Source: Rhodospirillaceae bacterium LM-1
GTDB taxonomy: Bacteria; Pseudomonadota; Alphaproteobacteria; Rhodospirillales; WMHbin7
Assembly (NCBI GenBank): GCA_902725215.1
Contig: CACUVI010000012.1
Location: 62,001 to 126,000, forward strand
DNA length: 64,000 bases
Direction: 5' to 3'
Part shown: positions 27,152 to 34,812 of the stretch, piece after piece
How the letters are laid out: each line of letters begins with the position of its first letter
How positions within the stretch are numbered: position 1 is the first letter of the stretch
Program-made: the position numbers and the translations under genes
The notes under the pieces: model-generated
Seen by the model: the letters and a program-made list of their open reading frames with translations, nothing else
What the model was told of the DNA's origin: nothing
Databases searched by the model: none

Positions 27152-27718
27152 CTATTTCAGCAAAGACACCGAGGCAACCAGGCTTTCGGCGTCCTTTGCA
27201 ACCATCGGAAAGTAAGTGGTTTCCTCGGCCATGAACATAACCGTAAAGAGCGTGTCCTTCTTTATGCTCATCATGGAAAATCCCTTAAGAAGCGGACCGG
27301 CCCTCATCTTCATGGTGAAATCGACCCTCAAGGCCTTGTTGCCATCCATCAGGGCGTTTTCCGTCCGCTGAATAAGTACGTCGTCATAGCCTGCCGCCAT
27401 CAGGCTTGATTTCATCAGGTCCGGCAACTCGATAAAGCTCGTACCTTTTTTGAATATAGGCATTTTCTTGCCATATTCGGTGTTGATGACCAGAGGCGCT
27501 TCTCCATCGGCTGTCGGGCGAAAGAAAATCAGGCTGTCCAGATTCTGTCCGTGCTGTGACAGAATCGTGGCGCTGCCAAGGGAACGCGCATTCCAAGGAG
27601 ACTCGGTTCGGATGACGTATGTGTCATTGACGGTATGTTTTGCACGGCCTTCCACCAGTGAATAGTAAGTGCAAGAACACAGAACAAGACATGATAAGAA
27701 TATCGCCGCGTACCGCAT
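27152..27718 (-). CDS. Predicted lipoprotein, function unknown
   Basis: A 188-residue lipoprotein. The leader MRYAAIFLSCLVLCSC has a lipobox with Cys16. The mature part is mixed alpha/beta, with LIFFRPTADGEAPLVINTEY in the middle and FTVMFMAEETTYFPMVAKD near the end. It starts one base after the stop of the M48 protease gene and is the third gene of a three-lipoprotein operon. I do not recognise a family. No other function can be read from it. Confidence 0.75.
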   Translation of the reverse strand: MRYAAIFLSCLVLCSCTYYSLVEGRAKHTVNDTYVIRTESPWNARSLGSATILSQHGQNLDSLIFFRPTADGEAPLVINTEYGKKMPIFKKGTSFIELPDLMKSSLMAAGYDDVLIQRTENALMDGNKALRVDFTMKMRAGPLLKGFSMMSIKKDTLFTVMFMAEETTYFPMVAKDAESLVASVSLLK

Positions 27719-27719
27719 G

Positions 27720-29018
27720 TTATTTCAACTCCTCCAACTGCGAGCGAACCAGATCGGCATCCGGCGCTTTTGGCATCTTCTGAAGATAGGTCTCGAACTC
27801 TGTGCGCGCTTGCGCCTTCTGCTCCAACCTAAGATGAGCGAGGGCTTTGAATTTATGCAACTTGGACGGCGCGCCTTCGCTGGTTAAGGCCTTTCCGTAC
27901 CATTTCAGGGCTTCCTCTGGCCCTTTCTTGTCCGCGCTTTGGCGATGAACCTCGCCTTTGTAGAAATATAGCTCACCCAGACGGACTCCGTCTTCAATCA
28001 GGAGATCAAGCAAAGCCAGTGCGGCCGCCTTCGGCTTGCGCGCGATCTCATCTTCGATAAAGCCGGCCCTGTGCGGAAGGATGTGTTCGAGATATCTCTC
28101 TCGCCCCTTCTGAGGGCTGGTGATTCGAGAGCTAAGCCGTTCGGTCAGTTTTGTTTGCTCTTCTGCCCGCTCTTCGATGGAAGGGTGCGAGGCTGTGAAC
28201 AGATTGAAATGATCCGGGCTATCCGCCTTGCTTCTTTCTTCTTTAAGTCTTTTCCACAAGGCAGGCGAGGCTGTCAAATCATAGCCGTTGTCAAACAGAA
28301 CGCGCAGGCCATATCCATCGGCCTCACGCTCGTGGTCGCGCGAATAGGCCATTCTTCCAGCCAGATCGGCCAGTCTCATCATGTCCATGGAACCGGCGGG
28401 TGCTCCGGCCAGCCCCAGGGCGACGGCGGCAAATTGAAGGAAGTTGCCGCGAGCCACGCTGTCGCGCTGAGTTTGGATCGTGTGGCGGCGAAGAAAATGC
28501 CCGAATTCATGTCCAAGAACCGCCGCCATCTCGGCTTCGTTTCTCGCTCTTAGCAGCAGACCCGACCAAACCTCCATTTTTCCAGTTGGCGACATGTTCG
28601 CGTTAAAATCGGGAACTCGAAGGACGTAAACTCTGATCTGGGGGCAATAAGGGCCGCTGATCTTGCAAACGACGTCCTTGATATAGCCGTTCAGAGCTTC
28701 ATCCGTAATGCGATTTCCTGCAACGCTCACCATTCTCTCATGCTCTTCCAATGCCGACCACAGTCCGCCCTCGTCGCTTTCGAGAGCGGGGCGTTCGGCG
28801 GGCTTGAGATTGCTGATGCCGTAGGCGGACAGAACGACGTCGGCACTGTTCGCCTCCGCCTGCTGCGAGGCAGGCTTGTCATCACTTAAGACTGGCGCGC
28901 CTAGCGTTGCGTCGCGGAGTCCACTTTCAAACTGAGATGAATTGTTGGCGCAAGCGCAAAGGGTCAGAGCGATCAGGGAATGGGCAAAAGGTCCCCAGCG
29001 CCTCCCCGGCTTCAGCAT
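27720..29018 (-). CDS. M48-family metalloprotease lipoprotein with C-terminal helical repeats
   Basis: A 432-residue protein. The leader MLKPGRRWGPFAHSLIALTLCAC has a lipobox, so the protease is membrane-anchored in the periplasm. The M48 zinc site is HEFGH in AAVLGHEFGHFLRRH, with the third ligand in YSRDHEREADGYGLRVL. The C-terminal third (LDLLIEDGVRLGELYFYKG onwards) looks like TPR helices. This is the architecture of BepA/LoiP-type proteases that watch over outer-membrane assembly. It overlaps the upstream lipoprotein stop by 7 bp and precedes another lipoprotein gene. Its substrates are unknown. Confidence 0.9.
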   Translation of the reverse strand: MLKPGRRWGPFAHSLIALTLCACANNSSQFESGLRDATLGAPVLSDDKPASQQAEANSADVVLSAYGISNLKPAERPALESDEGGLWSALEEHERMVSVAGNRITDEALNGYIKDVVCKISGPYCPQIRVYVLRVPDFNANMSPTGKMEVWSGLLLRARNEAEMAAVLGHEFGHFLRRHTIQTQRDSVARGNFLQFAAVALGLAGAPAGSMDMMRLADLAGRMAYSRDHEREADGYGLRVLFDNGYDLTASPALWKRLKEERSKADSPDHFNLFTASHPSIEERAEEQTKLTERLSSRITSPQKGRERYLEHILPHRAGFIEDEIARKPKAAALALLDLLIEDGVRLGELYFYKGEVHRQSADKKGPEEALKWYGKALTSEGAPSKLHKFKALAHLRLEQKAQARTEFETYLQKMPKAPDADLVRSQLEELK

Positions 29019-29740
29019 GAAACACAACCCTTGCCAAGGGGAAACCCTAAAAAGAGAGCATCGACGGATTCCTTGGCGTATTGACCATTTCTGAGGTCGC
29101 CGGTTTGGCGGGCGATATGGTTGAACCAAACCACGTCGCCGGTTTCCAGATCGACCAACGAGGCAAAGCCGCTTTGCGTTCCTCCCGGTATCGCGACGCC
29201 GAATAATAGCGCCGCCGTAATCATAAGCGCCACGCGCCCTCCATCGGCATAGCCATCCTCTACATGCAAAAACAAAGCGTATCTGGCATTGACCTTGTCG
29301 CGCCAGTTCCTGGCATGCGGTCCCATTGTCCAGTCGAGCTTGTTGCCTTTGGTCGGCAACACATAAGCGGGCACGTAAGAATGGGCGAGAACGGCGCTGC
29401 CGACTGCTGCATGCAATTGCATGAACGAAGCAAGCTGTTTGGCGTCAGGCGAGTCGATGGGGGGATTTGGAACCTCGACGAGTTCCAGATTGCCAAAGGC
29501 GGGATTGCTTCGGATGCCGTCCAGCAAGTGCTTTTTGGCGTTCTCGGTCCACACCGCATTCGGAACCATGTCGCTGCCCGCGGTCAGTTCGTACAATAAG
29601 ACGTCCATTGGCATAAGCGCGATCCGGTTTTTTGCTTCTCGGTTTCCCGAAAGCCTTTCCGAAACCCGGAAGGTCTGCTGACAACCGAACAAGAAGATAC
29701 AGCACAGCAGCAAAGCGAAGGTGCGGCGCAATACGATCAT
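29012..29740 (-). CDS. Predicted lipoprotein, GNA1162/CsgG-like
   Basis: A 242-residue lipoprotein starting at the ATG at 29740. The leader MIVLRRTFALLLCCIFLFGC ends in a lipobox. The mature part begins with RIALMPMDVLLYEL and later ALFLHVEDGYADGGRVAL and a glycine-rich stretch (GVAIPGGTQSGFASLVDLE), which resembles the CsgG/GNA1162 lipoprotein fold. A longer frame upstream runs across the pgk tail and is rejected. It is the first gene of the lipoprotein/M48 operon, with a clear promoter 32 bp upstream. The fold assignment is tentative. Confidence 0.75.
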   Translation of the reverse strand: MIVLRRTFALLLCCIFLFGCQQTFRVSERLSGNREAKNRIALMPMDVLLYELTAGSDMVPNAVWTENAKKHLLDGIRSNPAFGNLELVEVPNPPIDSPDAKQLASFMQLHAAVGSAVLAHSYVPAYVLPTKGNKLDWTMGPHARNWRDKVNARYALFLHVEDGYADGGRVALMITAALLFGVAIPGGTQSGFASLVDLETGDVVWFNHIARQTGDLRNGQYAKESVDALFLGFPLGKGCVSC

Positions 29741-29771
29741 TTGAATCTCGGATTTTATTTCCCCTTTTGCA

Positions 29772-29800
29772 AGTATTTCATTTCCACCAAAGCGTGTCAA
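29772..29800 (-). promoter_or_regulatory. Promoter of the three-lipoprotein operon
   Basis: On the minus strand TTGACA (29795-29800) is separated by 17 bp from AATACT (29772-29777). Transcription would start near 29765, giving a 25-base leader to the ATG at 29740. The -35 box is perfect and the -10 box matches 4 of 6. Confidence 0.65.
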
Positions 29801-29846
29801 TTGCGCGGGGTGGATCGATAAGGGGAAAAGCATCGTCCAACTACGC

Positions 29847-29878
29847 AAAACGGCGGAAGATTGCTCTTCCGCCGTTTT
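29847..29878. terminator. Strong hairpin terminator after pgk
   Basis: A 14-bp perfect stem, AAAACGGCGGAAGA (29847-29860) and TCTTCCGCCGTTTT (29865-29878), closes a 4-base loop. The flanking A and T runs let it work on both strands. It lies 25 bp beyond the pgk stop and upstream of the lipoprotein operon promoter, so it separates the two transcripts. Confidence 0.9.
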
Positions 29879-29903
29879 GATGGCGCAGAAAGGTGTCCGC
29901 GTC

Positions 29904-30470
29904 TTACTTCTTCTTGCCCTTCTTGGCCGCCGGTTTCTTGGCGGGGGCTTTCTTGGGGGCCGCCTTTTTCGCCGCAGGCTTCTTGGCCGGGGCGGCTTTC
30001 TTCGGGGCGGCCTTCTTGGCGGGAGCCGCCTTTTTCGCCACAGGCTTCTTGGCTGGGACGGCCTTCTTGGCTGGAGCCGCCTTTTTGGCCACAGGCTTCT
30101 TGGCCGGAGCGGCCTTCTTGGCTGGAGCCGCCTTTTTGGCCGCAGGCTTCTTGGCCGGGGCCGCCTTCTTGGCTGGAGCCGCCTTTTTCGCAGCGGGCTT
30201 CTTGGCGGGGGCGGCTTTCTTAGGGGCAGCCTTCTTGGCGGGAGCCGCCTTTTTGGCTGCAGGCTTCTTGGCAGGCGCGGCTTTCTTGGCCGGAGCGGCC
30301 TTCTTCGCCGGGGCGGCCTTCTTCGGTTCGGCCGCCTTCTTCTCCTCAACCATTTTGGCGGGAGCCTGTTTGGCCTCGGCCTTCACAGGCGTTGGAGCCG
30401 GAACCGGCTTGGGCACGATTTTCTTGGGCATGGGGGGCGGGGCCAGTTTCTTGACCGAAGGCTTTTGTCC
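29904..30470 (-). repeat. Tandem AAPAKK-type repeat region encoding the Pgk tail
   Basis: This part of pgk is a degenerate repeat encoding [11 protein letters not shown] and PAAKK units. On the plus strand, GCCGCCTTTTTGGC-like blocks recur about every 18-48 bp. Such DNA can expand or contract by slippage, so copy number may vary between strains. The same kind of coding repeat occurs at the 3' end of rsfS (about 41190-41565). Confidence 0.85.
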
Positions 30471-31655
30471 CAGCGCCGCCACGCCGGGCAGCATTTTGCC
30501 CTCCAGCCATTCCAGGAAGGCGCCGCCTGCCGTCGAAACATAGGAGAATTGCTCCTCCACGCCGGCATGGGCCATGGCGGCAACGGTGTCGCCGCCGCCC
30601 GCCACGGTCAGCAGCTTTCCGGTTTGGGTCAGATGGGCGGCTGCCCTGGCCACTTCGTTGGTGGCCGCGTCGAAGGGGCGGGTTTCGAAAGCGCCCAGGG
30701 GGCCGTTCCAGACCAGGGTTTTGCAGTCGGCCAGACGCTGCACGATGGCCCTGGCCGAATCGGGGCCGGTGTCCAGCATCATCAGGTCGGCGGGAATTTG
30801 CCCGATGGGCACCACCTGCGTGGCGACGCCTTCCTTGAGTTCAGCCGCCACCACGGCATCGGTGGGCAGCACGATCTGGCATCCGGCGGCACTCGCCTTT
30901 TCCAGAATGTCGCGGGCCGTTCCGGCCATGTCGCGTTCGCACAGCGAACGGCCGATTTCCACGCCCTGCGCGAACAGGAAGGTGTTGGCCATGCCGCCGC
31001 CGATGATCAGCATATCGACCTTGGAAACCAGATTGCCCAGCAGGTCGAGCTTGGTCGAGACCTTGGCGCCGCCCACGATCGCGGCCACCGGGTGATCGGG
31101 CTCCTCAAGGGCCTTGCCCAGCGCTTCCAACTCGGCCTGCATCAGCCGACCTGCCCCCGATGGCAGGATGCGGGCGATCGCCTCGGTCGAGGCATGCGCC
31201 CGATGCGCGCAGGAAAAGGCGTCGTTGACGTAAAGATCGCCCAAAGCCGCCAGCTTCTGGGCGAAATCGATGTCGTTCTTTTCTTCCTCGGGATGAAAGC
31301 GCAAATTTTCCAGAAGAGCGACGTCGCCGGGCTTCAGCCCGGCAATCGCCTTCATGGCGCCTTCACCAACGCAATCGTCGCCGAATGCCACGATCTTGCC
31401 ATCCAACGCCCGGGTGAGCGGACCCACCACGGGTTTCAGCGAGAAGGCTAGATCGCGCCCCTTGGGGCGGCCGAAGTGAGAGATCACCACCACCTTGGCT
31501 CCGCGGCCCATCAGATCCTTGATGGTTTGCGCCGAACGGTCGATGCGGGTGGTGTCGGTCACGCGCCCGTCCTTCACGGGCACGTTCAGGTCGGCGCGTA
31601 CGACGACGCGCTTGCCTGCGACTTCGAGCTTGTCGAGGGTTGGGAAAGCGGGCAT
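29904..31655 (-). CDS. pgk: Phosphoglycerate kinase with a 188-residue histone-H1-like C-terminal tail
   Basis: Makes ATP and 3-phosphoglycerate from 1,3-bisphosphoglycerate. Residues 1-395 form a full-length Pgk: [17 protein letters not shown] near the start, then [45 protein letters not shown] and the nucleotide-binding [15 protein letters not shown]. The family usually ends about here. The reading frame continues without a stop for 188 residues made mostly of AAPAKK and PAAKK units, ending AAKKGKKK. The start (31655) has GAGGTG upstream. gap lies 36 bp upstream, so the two form a glycolytic operon. The tail is real in the given sequence; its role is unknown. Confidence 0.93.
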   Translation of the reverse strand: MPAFPTLDKLEVAGKRVVVRADLNVPVKDGRVTDTTRIDRSAQTIKDLMGRGAKVVVISHFGRPKGRDLAFSLKPVVGPLTRALDGKIVAFGDDCVGEGAMKAIAGLKPGDVALLENLRFHPEEEKNDIDFAQKLAALGDLYVNDAFSCAHRAHASTEAIARILPSGAGRLMQAELEALGKALEEPDHPVAAIVGGAKVSTKLDLLGNLVSKVDMLIIGGGMANTFLFAQGVEIGRSLCERDMAGTARDILEKASAAGCQIVLPTDAVVAAELKEGVATQVVPIGQIPADLMMLDTGPDSARAIVQRLADCKTLVWNGPLGAFETRPFDAATNEVARAAAHLTQTGKLLTVAGGGDTVAAMAHAGVEEQFSYVSTAGGAFLEWLEGKMLPGVAALGQKPSVKKLAPPPMPKKIVPKPVPAPTPVKAEAKQAPAKMVEEKKAAEPKKAAPAKKAAPAKKAAPAKKPAAKKAAPAKKAAPKKAAPAKKPAAKKAAPAKKAAPAKKPAAKKAAPAKKAAPAKKPVAKKAAPAKKAVPAKKPVAKKAAPAKKAAPKKAAPAKKPAAKKAAPKKAPAKKPAAKKGKKK

Positions 31656-31691
31656 GGGCGTTTCACCTCTGCTTGTTGCTTTAGCCAAAAG

Positions 31692-32699
31692 TTACTTCAA
31701 TTTGGACAGACAGATGGTGGTGTCGGCCATACGGGTCGAGAAGCCCCACTCATTGTCGTACCAAGCCAGAATGCGCACGAAATTCTCGCCGATCACCTGG
31801 GTCTGGGTCAGGTCGAAGGTGGCGCTGGCCGGGCAATGGTTGAAGTCGATCGACACCAGCTTCTCCTCGGTGACGTTCAGAACGCCCTTGAGATAGCCCT
31901 TCGAGGCCTTGACCATCGCCTTGTTGATGGCTTCCACAGTGGCGGGCTTTTCGGAAATGAAGGTCAGATCGATCATCGAGACGTTGGGGGTGGGGACGCG
32001 CACCGAGGTGCCGTCGAGGCGGCCCTTCAACTCGGGCAATACCAGACCGATGGCCTTGGCCGCACCCGTCGAGGTGGGGATCATCGACAGCGAGGCGGCC
32101 CTGGCGCGGCGCAGATCCTTGTGCAGGGTATCCACCGTATTCTGATCGCCCGTGAAAGCGTGAATGGTGGTCATGAAGCCTTGCTTGATGCCCACGGTCT
32201 TGTGCAGAACGTCGGCCACCGGCGCCAAACAGTTGGTGGTGCATGAGGCGTTGGAGACGACCTTATGCTCCTTCTTCAGGCTGGCATGGTTGATGCCGTA
32301 AACGATGGTGGCGTCGGCATTGTCGCAAGGGGCCGAGACCAGAACGCGCTTGGCGCCCGAATCGAGATGGACGGCGGCCTTGTCGCGCTTGGTGAAAATG
32401 CCCGTGCATTCCATCACCACATCGACGTCCAGCGCCTTCCAGGGCAGCTTGGTGGGATCGCGCTCGGCCATCACCTTGATCGAGCTGGAGCCGATCTTCA
32501 TGACGTCGCCCTTGACGGAGACGGCGCCGGGGAAGGTGCCATGGACCGAATCGTGCTTGAGCAGATGGGCGTTCGCTTCGGGCGAACCCAAATCGTTAAT
32601 GCCAACCACCACGATGTCTTTGCGCTTGTTTTCGGCCAAAGACCGCAAGACCAAACGGCCGATGCGGCCAAAGCCGTTGATCGCGACGCGAACTGCCAT
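31692..32699 (-). CDS. gap: Glyceraldehyde-3-phosphate dehydrogenase
   Basis: Converts glyceraldehyde 3-phosphate to 1,3-bisphosphoglycerate with NAD. The start is the ATG at 32699 (MAVRVAINGFGRIGRLVLRS), with GGAGG 7 bp upstream; the longer frame upstream has no family likeness. The protein has 335 residues. The nucleotide site is INGFGRIGRL, and the active-site Cys is in SNASCTTNCLAPVA near residue 155. Phosphate contacts are in GDQNTVDTLH and TSTGAAKAIG. It precedes pgk by 36 bp. Identification is secure. Confidence 0.96.
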   Translation of the reverse strand: MAVRVAINGFGRIGRLVLRSLAENKRKDIVVVGINDLGSPEANAHLLKHDSVHGTFPGAVSVKGDVMKIGSSSIKVMAERDPTKLPWKALDVDVVMECTGIFTKRDKAAVHLDSGAKRVLVSAPCDNADATIVYGINHASLKKEHKVVSNASCTTNCLAPVADVLHKTVGIKQGFMTTIHAFTGDQNTVDTLHKDLRRARAASLSMIPTSTGAAKAIGLVLPELKGRLDGTSVRVPTPNVSMIDLTFISEKPATVEAINKAMVKASKGYLKGVLNVTEEKLVSIDFNHCPASATFDLTQTQVIGENFVRILAWYDNEWGFSTRMADTTICLSKLK

Positions 32700-32916
32700 G
32701 GGAAACCTCCGAGGGGGAAGAAAAAACCTAAAAAGCTGATGGTTGTTTTTTCGCACAACTCATGCATCAAATCCAGAAGGAAGAAGAAGATTCTGTAAGG
32801 TTTTTAGCGATGCTGCGGCGCACAAGGCGTCTCGGGACAAGGGCTTAGCCCCATCATATCATTCAATCCTAATGTAATATGCCTCTCTCGCCGGTCGATT
32901 GGCGTCCCAAGCGGGC

Positions 32917-32930
32917 GGCACCGCTCTTGC
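32917..32930 (+). promoter_or_regulatory. Candidate sigma-54 promoter
   Basis: GGCACCGCTCTTGC has GG and GC spaced by 10 bases (32917-32918 and 32929-32930), and matches the consensus GGCAC-N5-TTGCA. Transcription would start near 32942, 23 bp before the ATG of the next gene, which has a strong AAGGAGG. This is a motif match only, in a 265-bp gap that also holds the gap promoter. Confidence 0.45.
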
Positions 32931-32964
32931 ATGACTCGCAGCTCTTGGAGAAGGAGGACGACAG

Positions 32965-33528
32965 ATGATCGGCGCAATCGAGACGGCAAAAACCCTGACC
33001 GGCGGGCTGGAAAATCTGGGCAAGGACAAGACATCGGCTGGCGCATTCGACGCCGCGATGGCCGCCGCCCAGAAGAGCGAACGGGCCGAGGAGGCCAGAA
33101 AGAGCGAGTTGCAATCCATCCGCGACAAGGGATTTCGCGGTTGGGTGGGCGAGATGCAGATCGAGAAGCTGAAGGCCGAACTTCGCGAAAAAGTGATGCA
33201 GGCCATGGGCTTGACCGAAGAAGACCTAGCCCAGATGGCCCCAGCCATCCAGCAGATCCTGGAGCAGAAGATAAAGGAGGAGCTGGAGCGTCAGTTGGAA
33301 GAAGAGATGCGCCAGCAGCAGGCTGGAAAGAGTGTTCAGGGGAATCGGGCTGCTTTGGACGGCGCCATGAACGGGCAGGATGGCAGCGGCACAGCGGCCC
33401 GGCAGGTCCAGGCCCCGCAACCTGCCCCCCGGCAGAATTCTCCTCAGCAAAAAGATGAAAACGGCAAAACTTGCCCGGTGATCCCCGCGCTGGCATGGCC
33501 GGGTTTAACCCCGGGCGCCTTGTTTTAA
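32965..33528 (+). CDS. Uncharacterised coiled-coil protein (187 aa)
   Basis: The ATG at 32965 has AAGGAGG 7 bp upstream. Residues about 35-125 are highly charged and helical (FDAAMAAAQKSERAEEARKS, EQKIKEELERQLEEEMRQQ), consistent with a coiled coil, and the C-terminal third is Gln/Pro/Ala-rich and probably unstructured. No signal peptide is present. The last residues encode over a GC-rich inverted repeat near 33500 that may also serve as the transcript end. I do not recognise a family; the gene stands alone and meets the M23 peptidase gene tail to tail. A sigma-54-like motif lies just upstream. Confidence 0.72.
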   Translation: MIGAIETAKTLTGGLENLGKDKTSAGAFDAAMAAAQKSERAEEARKSELQSIRDKGFRGWVGEMQIEKLKAELREKVMQAMGLTEEDLAQMAPAIQQILEQKIKEELERQLEEEMRQQQAGKSVQGNRAALDGAMNGQDGSGTAARQVQAPQPAPRQNSPQQKDENGKTCPVIPALAWPGLTPGALF

Positions 33529-33529
33529 G

Positions 33530-34318
33530 CTATTTCGCCTGGCAAGCCACCGGCCAGATGGATTTCGAGCCGTTGGCGACGCGCTTTCCATCCACGGTCA
33601 TGACCGAGACGGGAAGGCGCTTTTGCGACTCGGGAAGGCTGAACAGCAGGCGATTGTCGGCCAGTTTGGGGCCGTAAAGCCCCATCGGGTCCAAATAGCT
33701 GATGGTTTGCGGGCGCAAGATCGGACCCGTAGTGGTGAAGTCGGGGCCTGAGCTAGTCAGCAAGTTGATATGCAGATGCGTATAGCCGCCCAAGCCGTAA
33801 TGGCCGCCGGTGGTGCCGGTATTGCCTGCCAATCCGACGGTTTGCCCCTGGCTGATCCTGTCGCCGGGGCGCAAGGGGCTGGGTTCGTTCAGATGCTGAT
33901 ACTTGGCAAAAACATAGGCGGGCAGTCCGGTCGCTTCGGGCGCAAAGCGAATCCAGATGAAATTGCCGACTAAGCGCCCCGCAGTGCCTGCATGCGCCAC
34001 CTCGCCGTCAGCGACGGCCAAAAGCGGCGTTCCCGTATCCAGCGTAATGTCCATGCCGTTGTGCAGGCCGCCGAAATCATTCTTGCGCGGACTGCCGTCA
34101 TAGCGGGTCGGCGAGCCGAAGGGTGAAGACACGCCTGGGCAGTCGATGTCCTCGGGGAAGGCGGGGGAAAGGCCGGTGGCGAACAGGCCGCGCTGTGTAA
34201 GATCGGCTTCCCCTTCCTGGGCCTCGCCCGGCATGCGGCCTTTCTGTGCGGCTGCCTCCTGGTTGGCAAGGAAGGTCAAGGCCAAAGCCAGGGCGGTCAG
34301 GGCCAGAAGCCGCTTCAT
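33530..34318 (-). CDS. M23-family metallopeptidase (periplasmic)
   Basis: A 262-residue secreted peptidase. The leader MKRLLALTALALALTFLA ends at about AAAQ, a normal signal peptide. The LytM/M23 zinc site is complete: LHNGMDITLDTGTPLLAVAD supplies His and Asp, and GYTHLHINLL the His-x-His. It should cut peptidoglycan cross-bridges or stems. The ATG at 34318 overlaps the rppH stop (ATGA). Unlike EnvC in the same run, it looks catalytically competent. It is the last gene of the proA-to-M23 run. The exact target is not known. Confidence 0.9.
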   Translation of the reverse strand: MKRLLALTALALALTFLANQEAAAQKGRMPGEAQEGEADLTQRGLFATGLSPAFPEDIDCPGVSSPFGSPTRYDGSPRKNDFGGLHNGMDITLDTGTPLLAVADGEVAHAGTAGRLVGNFIWIRFAPEATGLPAYVFAKYQHLNEPSPLRPGDRISQGQTVGLAGNTGTTGGHYGLGGYTHLHINLLTSSGPDFTTTGPILRPQTISYLDPMGLYGPKLADNRLLFSLPESQKRLPVSVMTVDGKRVANGSKSIWPVACQAK

Positions 34319-34812
34319 GGCCAGCCCTTTTCCCGGATGCGCTGAGCCAAGGGGGAAAATTCTGCATGAATGGCTTCGTACAGGGGGCGCTTGAAGCCAA
34401 CGATCAGATGCGGCAGTTCGTCGAAGTTCGCCCAGCGCCAGCGCACGAATTCGATTTCGTCGGGATGCGAGTCCAGTTTTATGTCGCCGTCTTGTCCCAA
34501 AAAGCGCAACGCGAACCATTTCTGTTTCTGGCCGCGATACTTGCCCTTCCACACCTTGCGGCTAAGTTCAGGGGGAAGATCGTAGGCCAGCCAATCGGCC
34601 GACTCGGCCATGATCTCGGCCTTGTCGGTGCCGGTTTCCTCGCGCAGTTCGCGCAGGGCGGCGGCCTTGGGGTCTTCGCCCTTGTCGATGCCGCCCTGGG
34701 GCATTTGCCAAGCGCCCGGCGTGTCGGCCCGCATGCCGGTGAACACATGGCCCTGGCTGTTGAACAAGATCACGCCAACGCCAAGCCGGTAGGGGCGATC
34801 ATCTGTTATCAT
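34315..34812 (-). CDS. rppH: RNA pyrophosphohydrolase (Nudix)
   Basis: Removes pyrophosphate from the 5' end of mRNA and starts decay. The 165-residue protein opens MITDDRPYRLGVGVILFN and carries the full Nudix box in GGIDKGEDPKAAALRELREE followed by TG. Other RppH features are QMPQGG and KWFALRFLG. The ATG overlaps the stop of the polysaccharide deacetylase gene. The order yibQ-rppH is common in alphaproteobacteria. Identification is strong. Confidence 0.94.
   Translation of the reverse strand: MITDDRPYRLGVGVILFNSQGHVFTGMRADTPGAWQMPQGGIDKGEDPKAAALRELREETGTDKAEIMAESADWLAYDLPPELSRKVWKGKYRGQKQKWFALRFLGQDGDIKLDSHPDEIEFVRWRWANFDELPHLIVGFKRPLYEAIHAEFSPLAQRIREKGWP

Noticed and set aside
29904-30340. 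Possible CRISPR array from regularly spaced similar blocks
   Set aside because: The blocks are coding AAPAKK repeats in frame with pgk; there are no unique spacers of even length.
29012-30349. Longer minus-strand start for the first lipoprotein gene, with an Arg/Pro-rich leader
   Set aside because: The leader is the pgk tail read in another frame and crosses a strong terminator; the ATG at 29740 gives a proper lipoprotein leader.
29877-31451. 524-codon Gly/Leu/Arg-rich frame on the plus strand
   Set aside because: It is the antisense image of the pgk repeat tail and pgk itself; low complexity keeps it open.
33496-33525. Terminator-like CCGGG/CCCGG repeat at the end of the coiled-coil gene
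   Set aside because: The stem is only 5 bp and overlaps coding sequence; it may help end transcription but cannot be supported as a separate feature.
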